12,801 nt of DNA from Candidatus Heimdallarchaeota archaeon (GTDB lineage Archaea > Asgardarchaeota > Heimdallarchaeia > Hodarchaeales > LC-3). Under the pieces are notes generated by a model that was not told where the DNA came from, searched no databases, and saw only the letters and a program-made list of their open reading frames with translations. This document shows positions 1 through 7,979 of this stretch, piece after piece. Made by a program: the position numbers and the translations under genes. Where the stretch lies: contig DAHXPE010000416.1 of the NCBI GenBank assembly GCA_027364495.1, positions 1-12,801 on the forward strand. The letters run 5' to 3'. Numbering within the stretch: position 1 is the first letter of the stretch; each line of letters opens with the position of its first letter.

Positions 1-2827
1 ATTTTTTCAAAACTTGAATTGTTTTTTCTAATCTTCTAAGAATATATCTGCATCTATCTGCATACCTTTTCCAGTATTCAGTTCCAATTTCGGCTGTTCC
101 TTTCATTTCTTCAGCCATTAGATGGTTTAATAAAACCGTAAATGCATTTTTCTTTACTCCTTTACCGTATAAATATCGAGCAAAGTTTTCCATTTGGCTG
201 ATGTACTCTGATGTTCCTTCTGGTATAGCATTTAATTTCGTAATATAATCTAGAACCGGTATTTCTAAAATTGAGTTGAAAGTTTCATTGAAGAAGTTTA
301 ACCTATTATTTAATTTACCATCTTCAATCAAATTATTTAAATCAATCCCCATTTCATGGATTATTATTTGAAGAGATTTTTTTCTTTGATCTCTTGAGCT
401 AAAATTATTGCTTGCAAATAACGTCTGGTAATTCATAGAGAAACTTCTAATTTTGTCAAGATAGTTATTGTCAATTACATATTCTGTTTCTCGAATTATT
501 GAATAATTGAGTAAATCAATAATGGAACCACTAAAATTCAAAACGGTATCATCATCAAAACGTGTACCATGCTCCATTCTAACAATAATTTTCTCTAATT
601 CTTCTCTATATTTTTCATTCATTATTTGAAGCAGAGCATCTCTCAATTTAATCGTTCCCATATCAAGAGATTCACCCAGCTGAAATTCTGTTTGAAGTAA
701 TTCTTGCATACCTTGTTCACGAAGAAATTTTAACAATTCGATAAAGGATTCTTCTTGGTTAATTGTTAAGCAGCTAATACCATCTTTCGTTCTCAATGAT
801 AGGGTATATTTTATTGCGGCTTTTTCTGCCATTTGATATGCTCTACGTGCTTTTTCTTCAGGCGTTAATTTTTGAACAATAACCTTTTCAGTAACTATTT
901 CTTTGACTGAACGTTGTAGATGCCTCATCCAAATTTCATTTGCTATTGTCCAAGGTTGGGCATCCTCAGGAAATGGTCTTTTTAATTGGGTATAACTATA
1001 GAGAACCTTCGATTCAGTCGAAACTTCTTTTAAGAGCTCTGTATAGAGCTTTTCTTTTGTAATCATTGCACTCAGAAATGCTACAGTATAATGAGATGAT
1101 TTCATTTTTGGAAATACTTTACTTACTTCATTCACTAATGAGTAAATTACCACTTTTCCTAAATTTTGTTGAAAGGAATCATCTGAATCTAATGATATAA
1201 AAATATCATTTACATTCTCTCTTATCCAATTAATTATATCTATTGTGAGGTCAAAACAAGTTAAAGCAGGAGATAATGAATATTTTATTAATGCATTGCA
1301 GAATTCTTTGACTTTCTTAGTCGCTTCTGCTGTTTCATCTAGTTCTGAAACCTGACTAGCTCCTTTTACTTGATCCTTTTGACGCAAAATTTTGAGATAT
1401 TCATCATAAACCTCATCTTTTTTGGCTCCTGGTGTTCCAAATAAAATATTACTTATGCTTGAAAACTCATTATCATTTAATCCATTAATTAGTGCTTTGA
1501 ATTTTAAATTATTTTCAAAGGTATCGGTTATCCGTTCACCACGGGACTTTATTAGAAAATCTCTTACACTTTCATATTTTGAAAGAATCTCTCTTCCTGC
1601 AACCGTTCCTGCTCCTGCATCTGTTGCCGGTTGGTTTTCAGTTAACGCATGAATCATCATGGTAATGGCATCGATTTTAAATAATCTCAGAAACAATTCT
1701 TCCATAGCTAAAGTATCGAGAGTTGATACATTGACTTCAATTTTTCTTCTATTAGCCATTTGTTGAAGATAATCATTAAAATTTAAACCAGTTAATCCTT
1801 TAAAGAAAGTATCTCTTTCGTCAACCGTTAAACCAGATACAAAAGTTTTTTTCTGGAGTGAGGTATCTAGAACAATTTTTTTGTTTCTCATTTCTGCAAT
1901 TTTTTCAATAGCATCCTTTAAGTTAAAATTTTCATCAGAATTTATTTTTTCGACCGGTGGTAATAAATCTAAATCAAAATCTAAAAATTTCTTTAATTTA
2001 TTAATTGCTGAATCTACACTATCAGTTTCTTTGCTTATTCCGGAATATTTTAATTCTAATCTTACTGTTTCTTCTGATCCAAATACTCCTTTAAATATAG
2101 TAAAAACGGCATCATTATCCTTTAAGGTCCAAGATTTTAGTTTAATGTAAACAAGTAAAACTAAATGATCTAATACTTCCTGAATAGTACCGACATCAAC
2201 CAAACCAGCAAATATCGAAGCATAAAATTCAATTAATTCAGGGGATATTTTACTTAAACCATCTTTAAATTCTGCTATAAAATGATTTAGAACTGCTTCA
2301 TCAATATTTGGATCGGAGAGTGCTGAGAACTTAACATATGAATCAAAATAAAATTTTAAATTAGGATAATTTTTTGCAAAGATATAGCTTCTATATTGAG
2401 GATTATAAACATTTCCTGTTAAATAACGGATATTCGGAGATTTTGAAAGGGTTTGACCGACCAATGAACTTAAGAGATGTGCAAAAGGAACCTTTTGAGC
2501 ATATTCGGACCATAAATCTTTTAAAAAAATTCCGAAATCTTCAACATCTCTAGTCTGAAGCCTACGGCACATTCTAAATAATTGATTTAGAATTTCAAAG
2601 GTTGATTTGAAAAAGGTATTAATTTCAAGTGTTTTAAAAATGGAATCTAAATCTTTTATTCCTGTTAAATACTTTGTTGCAATATCGTTTAATGCTAAAT
2701 CGATTGCTTCTTCAAAGGTTTTTCTTCTATGCCTGAACAGAGATGTTGAAACTTCAGATGCTCCCCTATGAAGAATCTCAAGCTCTACTTCCTTTGTTGC
2801 TTCCTCGAACCCGAATGAGAATGCCAT
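1..2827 (-). CDS. Very large helical protein of unknown family, C-terminus beyond the left edge
   Basis: Translating the minus strand from the ATG at 2827 gives exactly 942 codons with no stop before the window ends, so the protein is at least 942 residues and its C-terminus is missing. I recognise no family. There is no signal peptide and no convincing membrane helix, so it is probably cytosolic. Most of the sequence reads as amphipathic helix rich in Leu, Lys, Glu, Asn and Phe. A Gly/Ala-rich break at about residues 399-412 may be a linker between two lobes, and a charged helix with LTPEEKARRAYQMAEKAA lies at about 654-671. No P-loop, zinc ligands or catalytic motif stood out. Start choice: an ATG at 2840 is in another frame, and no clear Shine-Dalgarno precedes 2827. 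The gene follows the protease on the same strand after 264 bases of T-rich transcript, so it is probably transcribed separately. A scaffold or tether is possible but is only a guess. Confidence 0.85.
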   Translation of the reverse strand, partial: MAFSFGFEEATKEVELEILHRGASEVSTSLFRHRRKTFEEAIDLALNDIATKYLTGIKDLDSIFKTLEINTFFKSTFEILNQLFRMCRRLQTRDVEDFGIFLKDLWSEYAQKVPFAHLLSSLVGQTLSKSPNIRYLTGNVYNPQYRSYIFAKNYPNLKFYFDSYVKFSALSDPNIDEAVLNHFIAEFKDGLSKISPELIEFYASIFAGLVDVGTIQEVLDHLVLLVYIKLKSWTLKDNDAVFTIFKGVFGSEETVRLELKYSGISKETDSVDSAINKLKKFLDFDLDLLPPVEKINSDENFNLKDAIEKIAEMRNKKIVLDTSLQKKTFVSGLTVDERDTFFKGLTGLNFNDYLQQMANRRKIEVNVSTLDTLAMEELFLRLFKIDAITMMIHALTENQPATDAGAGTVAGREILSKYESVRDFLIKSRGERITDTFENNLKFKALINGLNDNEFSSISNILFGTPGAKKDEVYDEYLKILRQKDQVKGASQVSELDETAEATKKVKEFCNALIKYSLSPALTCFDLTIDIINWIRENVNDIFISLDSDDSFQQNLGKVVIYSLVNEVSKVFPKMKSSHYTVAFLSAMITKEKLYTELLKEVSTESKVLYSYTQLKRPFPEDAQPWTIANEIWMRHLQRSVKEIVTEKVIVQKLTPEEKARRAYQMAEKAAIKYTLSLRTKDGISCLTINQEESFIELLKFLREQGMQELLQTEFQLGESLDMGTIKLRDALLQIMNEKYREELEKIIVRMEHGTRFDDDTVLNFSGSIIDLLNYSIIRETEYVIDNNYLDKIRSFSMNYQTLFASNNFSSRDQRKKSLQIIIHEMGIDLNNLIEDGKLNNRLNFFNETFNSILEIPVLDYITKLNAIPEGTSEYISQMENFARYLYGKGVKKNAFTVLLNHLMAEEMKGTAEIGTEYWKRYADRCRYILRRLEKTIQVLKK

Positions 2828-3091
2828 TTTTCTTTACCATTTTATAATTTATCAAAATTGCTTGGATAATTAGTTATTAATTTTAATTTAATTAAAGGAT
2901 AAAATATAGTTTCATCTGAATTAATTGTCATAATTTTAGTAATCATTTTATTAAGTATGAATAATTGAGATAATTCTAGTTTTATTCATCTTAGAAATAA
3001 ATAATTTTTAAAACTTGCCAAATAAAAAAGTTGTAAAAAAGAAATTAAAATTAAAATAAAAATTTAAAAAAAAATATCAACAAGTAACAAT
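2828..3091 (-). promoter_or_regulatory. AT-rich spacer: protease 3' end and presumed promoter of the large helical gene
   Basis: This spacer separates two minus-strand genes. The protease-proximal part carries oligo-T runs in the transcript (see terminator). The part next to the 2827 start is very AT-rich, with TATA-like stretches such as the reverse complement of ttttataatttat at 2834-2846. None is placed well enough to name as the promoter, and there is no clear ribosome binding site. I see no RNA gene or repeat here. Confidence 0.3.
3017..3074 (-). terminator. Oligo-T terminator region after the subtilase gene
   Basis: Read on the minus strand, the transcript leaving the protease stop codon (TAA, 3094-3092) passes a run of nine T (3074-3066), then shorter T runs and two runs of six T (3040-3035 and 3029-3024). 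Archaeal RNA polymerase terminates at oligo-T without needing a hairpin, so this is a likely multi-site terminator separating the protease from the downstream large gene. I see no stable stem. Confidence 0.5.
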
Positions 3092-6000
3092 TTATTTTAT
3101 TTTTTTACCGCATTCCATACAGAAATTAGAACCCGATAATAAACTTGCTCCACAATATGGACAGAAATTAATTTCTTCCTGAGGTTTAAATGGATTGGAT
3201 TGATTCGGGTATGATTGTTGTGGCTGTTGTTGTCCGGGATACATGTTTCTATTTGGTTGATTAGGTTGATTCACATTATAATTGTAATTATAATAATCTT
3301 GTTTTCTTTTACTTCTACTTTTCATATAATAAATAAATACTATAATTCCAGGTATAATAACAAAAATAAAGAAAACAAGAGTTTCATTAGAATTAAGTGA
3401 GGAAGAAGAAGTTTTTTCAAGGGTAATTATCGGAAATAGATTATAGTTTCCATTTTGATCTCTCAGAACTACTAGAAGTGCCGTATAATAAGGATAGGCG
3501 AAGTTTAACGTACGACCATAAGATGGCATAGTCGTTTGGTTTGGAAGAGTGAAATTTCCGACAAATAAACCATTTGTAGTTGAATTTATCTGCCATAAAT
3601 CAATCATTTCTTGTGATTCAATAAATGGATAAAGAGGCACAAATAATACAAAAGCACTTCCATTTCCTTGCAAAGTCTTTGCTTGTATAGAAATACTAAT
3701 AGTTTGACCCGGATTTACGGTCAATACGGATGGATTTTGTGAACTTATGTCATAAGCACTGAATCCGTTGTTATTAATTGAAGAAGCTTGACTATCTATT
3801 GTAGGTAAAGTTTCAGTTACAAAGAAGTACCCAACATTATCTCCAATAAATGAACTGTTTCCTTGAGAGAATTCTAAATCAATAAAATAGAATCCTACAT
3901 TATTCACTTGACTAGTGTCAAAGATATATGATACAGCAGTCGAATTATAATGTGTCAATGTGATTTCTTTGGAATATAATGCATTTTGTGTTTGTATAAG
4001 TCCAGAATATTGACTTAAAATTTCTGGAACCAGGGTAATAACGGCATCAATTTTGAAACCAGTTGGTAATGTTGTATTAGCAGTGAACATTATTGACATC
4101 TGATTATTTTTGTCTATAATCGGTATTCCTACATCTTGTAAAAAGGATGGTATATTCAGAGATACAGCACTTGGTATTAACATTACATTATAGCTAATAA
4201 CTTGGTTGTAAACTGAAAAAAAAGTTGAAATTTGTGTTTTTTTGTAAGAAATGGTTACGTTATATTGACCGGGCATATTTGGTTTAAAGGTTATATTTCC
4301 ACCAAAGGCTCCTTTCTCGGTAATAGGAATTAAAGTTTGAATTGAGCTATTTGGACTGGTTACAGTTATTGTTGCATGAGCTGGATTGTCAAAAACACCT
4401 TGAGAAGGTCCAACAAAAATACTTGCATTCCACGAATCACCAAGTTGAATTTCTTGGTTTGGATTAATAATATCGATGAATGGATTGGATTGATTGACAA
4501 TGTAGTTGAAAAAGGCTTGAGAAAACTTTTGTTCAGGAGTTTCAAAGAAACCGTTGTAAAACCAAAATTCTGAGCTGAATACAAAAAGTTTACCGGTTGA
4601 GGTATTATTTCCAGTGAAAGCTGCCATAACAGGAGTTGAACTCGAATCTTGTATTGATCCGATAACTTTACCTCCTAAAATTGGATCAACTTGTAAATGT
4701 GTTCCTCCAAACCATTGTAATCCAGTTATTTGGTTAAAATTCTGGAAATTCGATAAGGACATACTCTCATTTTCATTAACAGGTATTTGGACTGTACCTA
4801 AATCATAAATTTTCATACCAACTGTATTTAATAAGGATATACCATAACCCTGTGTTAAATTATTATAATTTGATATGTCTGAAAATGGATAAAACGATGA
4901 GATAATTATTACATTTCCTCCACTATTGATATAATCTTTTAATAAAGATATTCCAGCTCTAGAAATTGATAACTCATTATCTGGTAACACAATTGTCTTA
5001 TATTGATAAATCCATGATTGATTTATTGGTTGATTAATAATATCAAATGTAATATTCTGCGTATTTAGATAAGTAGCTAAATCTGCATAATTTCCATTAG
5101 GATTATCTGCTGAATTAGTGCTATACCACACATTCCACGCAATTTTTTTAGAAGGAATTTCAATATAAATTGGGCCAATTGTCAAATTGTATGTTTTGAG
5201 GCCTGTTGTTACGACCAAACTCCCATTATAATAACCTGGTACTGGATTCATGGGAACAGTAAAATTTAACATTAATTCACCATAATAACCGTTTGATTTC
5301 ATTGCTTCCAAACTGGTATCTGAATGGTTATAGGTAATCAAGTTAGCAAATGTTTGATTTCCAAATTGAATTCCAATATTAGTCTGTGTTCCAGCAACAA
5401 ATTGTAGATTAACATTTAATTGATCACCTGGAAATAAAACTGGATTATTTGGAAAAATTGATCTTTGAGGTAACAATGAAATTACATTTACGTGTGTGTT
5501 TGAACCGGCATTTTCTTTTTGTAATAATTGATAAGCAGCTGTTACGTTAATAAATCCTGCTCCTTGTACATATTCTGGTTGTTGGTTGTTTACTGCAGTT
5601 TCCATTAATGCAGCCCGGATAGTTTGGGGCGAAGCATGTGGAAAAGCTTGGAGCAATAACGCAACGGATCCAGCAACAACAGGTGTTGCCATACTTGTAC
5701 CACTTTCTGGAATATAATTTCCTTTAGAATATGATATAATTTGAGTGGGATTATAATAAAGTTCAGATTGTTCTAAAAGACTACCAGATGCTAAAGTAGA
5801 TACTTCAAACCAACCAGGAGCAAGAATATCTGGATCATATCTATAATCAGATGTAGGCCCACGTGAACTAAAATATGTGGCTGTATCATTTTGCCAATAT
5901 GAAGCTCCAACAGTGATAACTGCTTGTGCATCACCAGGAGTTGATACTGTTCCAATACCTGGTCCAGCGTTACCAGCTGCGACTGTAACAACAATTCCAT

Positions 6001-6946
6001 GGTTATTAACTGCATTATCTAAGGATAGAGAAACAGGATCATTTGGATTTCCACCTTGAAAACCTAAAGACATTGTAATGATGTTAATATGAAAAGCTGG
6101 ATTCAAAGCATAATCTATAGCTTCTAAAATTGCTGATTCAGTTGCAGAACCTGATTGATCAACAACCTTTAAATTAAATAAGTTCGCACCAGGAGCTACA
6201 CCAACGTATTTGCCACCAGATGCAGCACCTGTACCAGCAGCAAGTCCTGCAACATGTGTACCATGTCCATTCAAATCAGTTACCCCTTCATTAGCACTAT
6301 AACCATTACTAATGGTCACAAAACTTTTCTGACTATAAATAGTAGCATTCTTTCCTACTAAATCTGGGTGAGTAAAATCAATTCCAGAATCAATAACCGC
6401 AATATTTATTCCTTTACCATTAAGATCTTTAGTATTAACAAGATAAGATGCATTAATCTGATCAACTGGGGGTTTATAAGATGCATTTACAGGAATTGAG
6501 GATTGAATCGATGCAGTTGATTTAGGAATAACCTGGTACAACTTATCCTTAATAACGTTGACATTGTGATTTATTAGCATTGAATATTGATTCATCGGTA
6601 TTTTAGCTAATATATACGGCATATAGACTAAAACATCGACTAATGATCCATATGTGTTCACATATTGAAGAATTGCTTGTTTTTCTTGTAAACTATTATA
6701 TTTTATGATAACATTTTTCAAATCAGAAGTTGATTTAGTAACTGTACTAGGAGCATTTTTAACTAAAGTATTTAAATACTTAGATACAGAAGAAGTGTCA
6801 AGAGGTGGGATTTTTGGATTTGTCGTGGTATTTGTATTCGTATCTATCATAACAAGAGCTGATATGACAAATATTATAATAATAAGATAAGATAAACCAG
6901 TGGTATGTGTCCTTTTAAGGGCAGATTTTCTATTTAGCAATAGCAA
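3092..6946 (-). CDS. Membrane-anchored extracellular subtilisin-family (S8) serine protease with cytoplasmic zinc ribbon
   Basis: This is a secreted subtilase of 1284 residues, which probably degrades external protein or processes surface proteins. It has a positively charged N-terminus and a hydrophobic signal or anchor (about 17-34). Residues about 75-140 look like an I9-type propeptide. The S8 catalytic domain (about 160-470) holds Asp186 (AVIDSGID), His228 (NGHGTHVAG), oxyanion Asn326 (AAGNAG) and Ser418 (SGTSMATP). A DUF4350/GATase-like domain follows (about 600-815), then beta-sandwich regions (about 820-915 and on to about 1170). About thirty N-x-S/T sequons fit an exterior location. 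A Ser-rich stretch precedes one membrane helix (about 1190-1208), then basic residues, an Asn/Gln/Pro/Tyr-rich linker, and a CxxC-x10-CxxC ribbon (Cys1262, 1265, 1276, 1279). By the positive-inside rule the ribbon is cytoplasmic. The start is TTG at 6946, or TTG at 6940, whose ribosome-binding-site spacing is better. The first in-frame ATG, codon 33, would remove the export signal. Confidence 0.95.
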   Translation of the reverse strand: MLLLNRKSALKRTHTTGLSYLIIIIFVISALVMIDTNTNTTTNPKIPPLDTSSVSKYLNTLVKNAPSTVTKSTSDLKNVIIKYNSLQEKQAILQYVNTYGSLVDVLVYMPYILAKIPMNQYSMLINHNVNVIKDKLYQVIPKSTASIQSSIPVNASYKPPVDQINASYLVNTKDLNGKGINIAVIDSGIDFTHPDLVGKNATIYSQKSFVTISNGYSANEGVTDLNGHGTHVAGLAAGTGAASGGKYVGVAPGANLFNLKVVDQSGSATESAILEAIDYALNPAFHINIITMSLGFQGGNPNDPVSLSLDNAVNNHGIVVTVAAGNAGPGIGTVSTPGDAQAVITVGASYWQNDTATYFSSRGPTSDYRYDPDILAPGWFEVSTLASGSLLEQSELYYNPTQIISYSKGNYIPESGTSMATPVVAGSVALLLQAFPHASPQTIRAALMETAVNNQQPEYVQGAGFINVTAAYQLLQKENAGSNTHVNVISLLPQRSIFPNNPVLFPGDQLNVNLQFVAGTQTNIGIQFGNQTFANLITYNHSDTSLEAMKSNGYYGELMLNFTVPMNPVPGYYNGSLVVTTGLKTYNLTIGPIYIEIPSKKIAWNVWYSTNSADNPNGNYADLATYLNTQNITFDIINQPINQSWIYQYKTIVLPDNELSISRAGISLLKDYINSGGNVIIISSFYPFSDISNYNNLTQGYGISLLNTVGMKIYDLGTVQIPVNENESMSLSNFQNFNQITGLQWFGGTHLQVDPILGGKVIGSIQDSSSTPVMAAFTGNNTSTGKLFVFSSEFWFYNGFFETPEQKFSQAFFNYIVNQSNPFIDIINPNQEIQLGDSWNASIFVGPSQGVFDNPAHATITVTSPNSSIQTLIPITEKGAFGGNITFKPNMPGQYNVTISYKKTQISTFFSVYNQVISYNVMLIPSAVSLNIPSFLQDVGIPIIDKNNQMSIMFTANTTLPTGFKIDAVITLVPEILSQYSGLIQTQNALYSKEITLTHYNSTAVSYIFDTSQVNNVGFYFIDLEFSQGNSSFIGDNVGYFFVTETLPTIDSQASSINNNGFSAYDISSQNPSVLTVNPGQTISISIQAKTLQGNGSAFVLFVPLYPFIESQEMIDLWQINSTTNGLFVGNFTLPNQTTMPSYGRTLNFAYPYYTALLVVLRDQNGNYNLFPIITLEKTSSSSLNSNETLVFFIFVIIPGIIVFIYYMKSRSKRKQDYYNYNYNVNQPNQPNRNMYPGQQQPQQSYPNQSNPFKPQEEINFCPYCGASLLSGSNFCMECGKKIK

Positions 6947-6949
6947 ATA

Positions 6950-6954
6950 ACCTC
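6950..6954 (-). promoter_or_regulatory. Ribosome binding site GAGGT of the subtilase gene
   Basis: The minus strand reads TGAGGTTATTTGCTATTG. The in-frame TGA at 6955-6953 overlaps this motif, so the coding frame cannot extend further upstream. Taking the hexamer GAGGTT, the TTG at 6940 lies 8 bases downstream, the same spacing as GAGGTG to ATG in the neighbouring gene at 7357. The TTG at 6946 lies only 2 bases downstream. The site therefore favours 6940 as the start, which removes two residues. Confidence 0.55.
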
Positions 6955-6993
6955 AATGATATATTAAATTATTTCTAAAATAGCTCTTTTAAA

Positions 6994-7005
6994 ATAAATT
7001 TATAG
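6994..7005 (-). promoter_or_regulatory. Possible TATA box for the subtilase gene
   Basis: The minus strand reads CTATAAATTTAT, centred near 7000. Archaeal transcription usually starts about 25 bases downstream, here near 6974. That would give a leader of roughly 30 bases containing the GAGGT site. In DNA this AT-rich, TATA-like strings arise often by chance. Confidence 0.3.
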
Positions 7006-7249
7006 TTCCAAAAAGTTCTTCTTTAACTCTTTTTATTCGTAAATTTTCGATTCTAAATTAATTTAATAAGGGATTTCCTTCTCTAATTCATATTTATAAT
7101 AATAATGTAAAAAAATTTTAGCTAATACCCGTACAGTAATTTACTTTATTATTATATCAAAAATTTTCAATATATCTAAGTTAAATCCAGAGTCAAGTAA
7201 TAGTGCCAAAATTCAATTATTTAAAAATAAAAAATTCTGGGAAAAAACA

Positions 7250-7262
7250 AAAGTATAAAAAA
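7250..7262 (+). promoter_or_regulatory. Possible TATA box with purine-rich BRE for the 7357 gene
   Basis: The sequence acaaaagtataaaaaatt places an A-rich BRE-like stretch directly before GTATAAAAAA. Initiation about 25 bases downstream, near 7282, would leave a leader of about 75 bases. A shorter leader from another AT-rich element cannot be ruled out. Confidence 0.3.
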
Positions 7263-7342
7263 TTCGGAATTCAGGAAATTTTCAATAATTAGCGATAGGT
7301 ATAGAAAGAATATTTTTACTTGTTTATTTAACTACTTCATGA

Positions 7343-7348
7343 GAGGTG
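7343..7348 (+). promoter_or_regulatory. Strong ribosome binding site GAGGTG for the 7357 gene
   Basis: GAGGTG matches the archaeal anti-Shine-Dalgarno core and lies 8 bases before the ATG at 7357. It fixes that start with confidence and provides the spacing standard used for the protease start. Confidence 0.8.
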
Positions 7349-7356
7349 TTTTATAA

Positions 7357-7977
7357 ATGGACACAGCAGAGTTTCGTAACCAATTATTAGGTATACGTGA
7401 GGTTTTAGAGTCTTTTTTAAGAGAATATGGATCTAATCCCTCAGATGATTTTCAAACAAAATTAAATGCATTGAATAAGGAATATGAGTTAATTCATGAT
7501 TCACTCCTTACTATTATTAATTATTTTAGCTTGCAACAAAACGCTATCCGCTCTCTATTATTGATTGAGAACGTGACTCGTGAAAAAAATATCAAATTGC
7601 AAGAAATCGATAATTTACTTAATGCTATGCGTATGCTTATTCTACCACAGGTAGAAACTCTTTTATATAACTTAAAAAGTGCTGTAAAATCAAAAGAAAG
7701 AGTGTTGAATTATTTAGAAAATAGTCCAGTTCAGAAAATACCAGATCTTGTTCAAGATATGGTTGCTATGGATAAAAAATTTCTTGATATTGTTGAGCAA
7801 TCTCCATCTGCAGCGAGCTCAAATTTACTTGAGCAGAGCTTGCAATCATTACTAATGTCTCATTTAGATAATTCAAAAAATACGATTGTAAAAATGCTAA
7901 ACAATCTTCAATCAGAAATGAGTCATACCCTTAACGGAACTAATGAAAACTTAGAAGACAATTACGAAGAATCTTAG
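7357..7977 (+). CDS. Small all-helical, probably coiled-coil protein of unknown function
   Basis: The gene encodes 206 residues and I recognise no family. The sequence reads as a bundle of long amphipathic helices with heptad-like Leu/Ile spacing: about residues 4-24, 30-60, 73-118 (the longest, including LQEIDNLLNAMRMLILPQVE), 126-148 and 155-190. The tail (about 191-206) is acidic and Asn/Glu-rich and probably disordered. There is no signal peptide, membrane helix, cysteine pair or nucleotide-binding motif, so it is likely cytosolic. The start is secure: ATG preceded by GAGGTG at 8 bases. Its TAG stop (7975-7977) is two bases from the stop of the oppositely directed small GTPase gene. Such a helical protein next to a GTPase could be an effector or scaffold, but divergent transcription gives no direct evidence of partnership. 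Confidence 0.85.
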   Translation: MDTAEFRNQLLGIREVLESFLREYGSNPSDDFQTKLNALNKEYELIHDSLLTIINYFSLQQNAIRSLLLIENVTREKNIKLQEIDNLLNAMRMLILPQVETLLYNLKSAVKSKERVLNYLENSPVQKIPDLVQDMVAMDKKFLDIVEQSPSAASSNLLEQSLQSLLMSHLDNSKNTIVKMLNNLQSEMSHTLNGTNENLEDNYEES

Positions 7978-7979
7978 AT

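Larger units (their letters stand above)
6947..7356. other. Divergent intergenic region, 410 bases, with two promoters and no gene seen
   Basis: This stretch separates the protease (leftward) from the helical-protein gene (rightward). I found no tRNA, no conserved small frame and no clear hairpin or repeat family. Promoter-like elements sit near both ends: CTATAAATTTAT on the minus strand (7005-6994) and AAAGTATAAAAAATT on the plus strand (about 7249-7263). The middle part, about 7010-7240, is AT-rich sequence in which I see nothing I can name. Confidence 0.5.

Noticed and set aside
1422..2150. Two plus-strand open frames of 76 and 89 codons (1422-1652 and 1881-2150).
   Set aside because: They lie antisense inside the continuous 942-codon minus-strand gene, and their composition looks like a reverse reading of helical coding DNA.
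1..2827. Large helical protein as a CATCHR-type vesicle tether, because a Rab-like GTPase lies nearby.
   Set aside because: Helical content alone is not evidence. The genes are more than 5 kb apart and no tether motif was recognised.
4366..6059. Several short open frames on both strands inside the subtilase gene.
   Set aside because: All overlap conserved protease coding sequence in other frames and have no ribosome binding site or recognisable motif.
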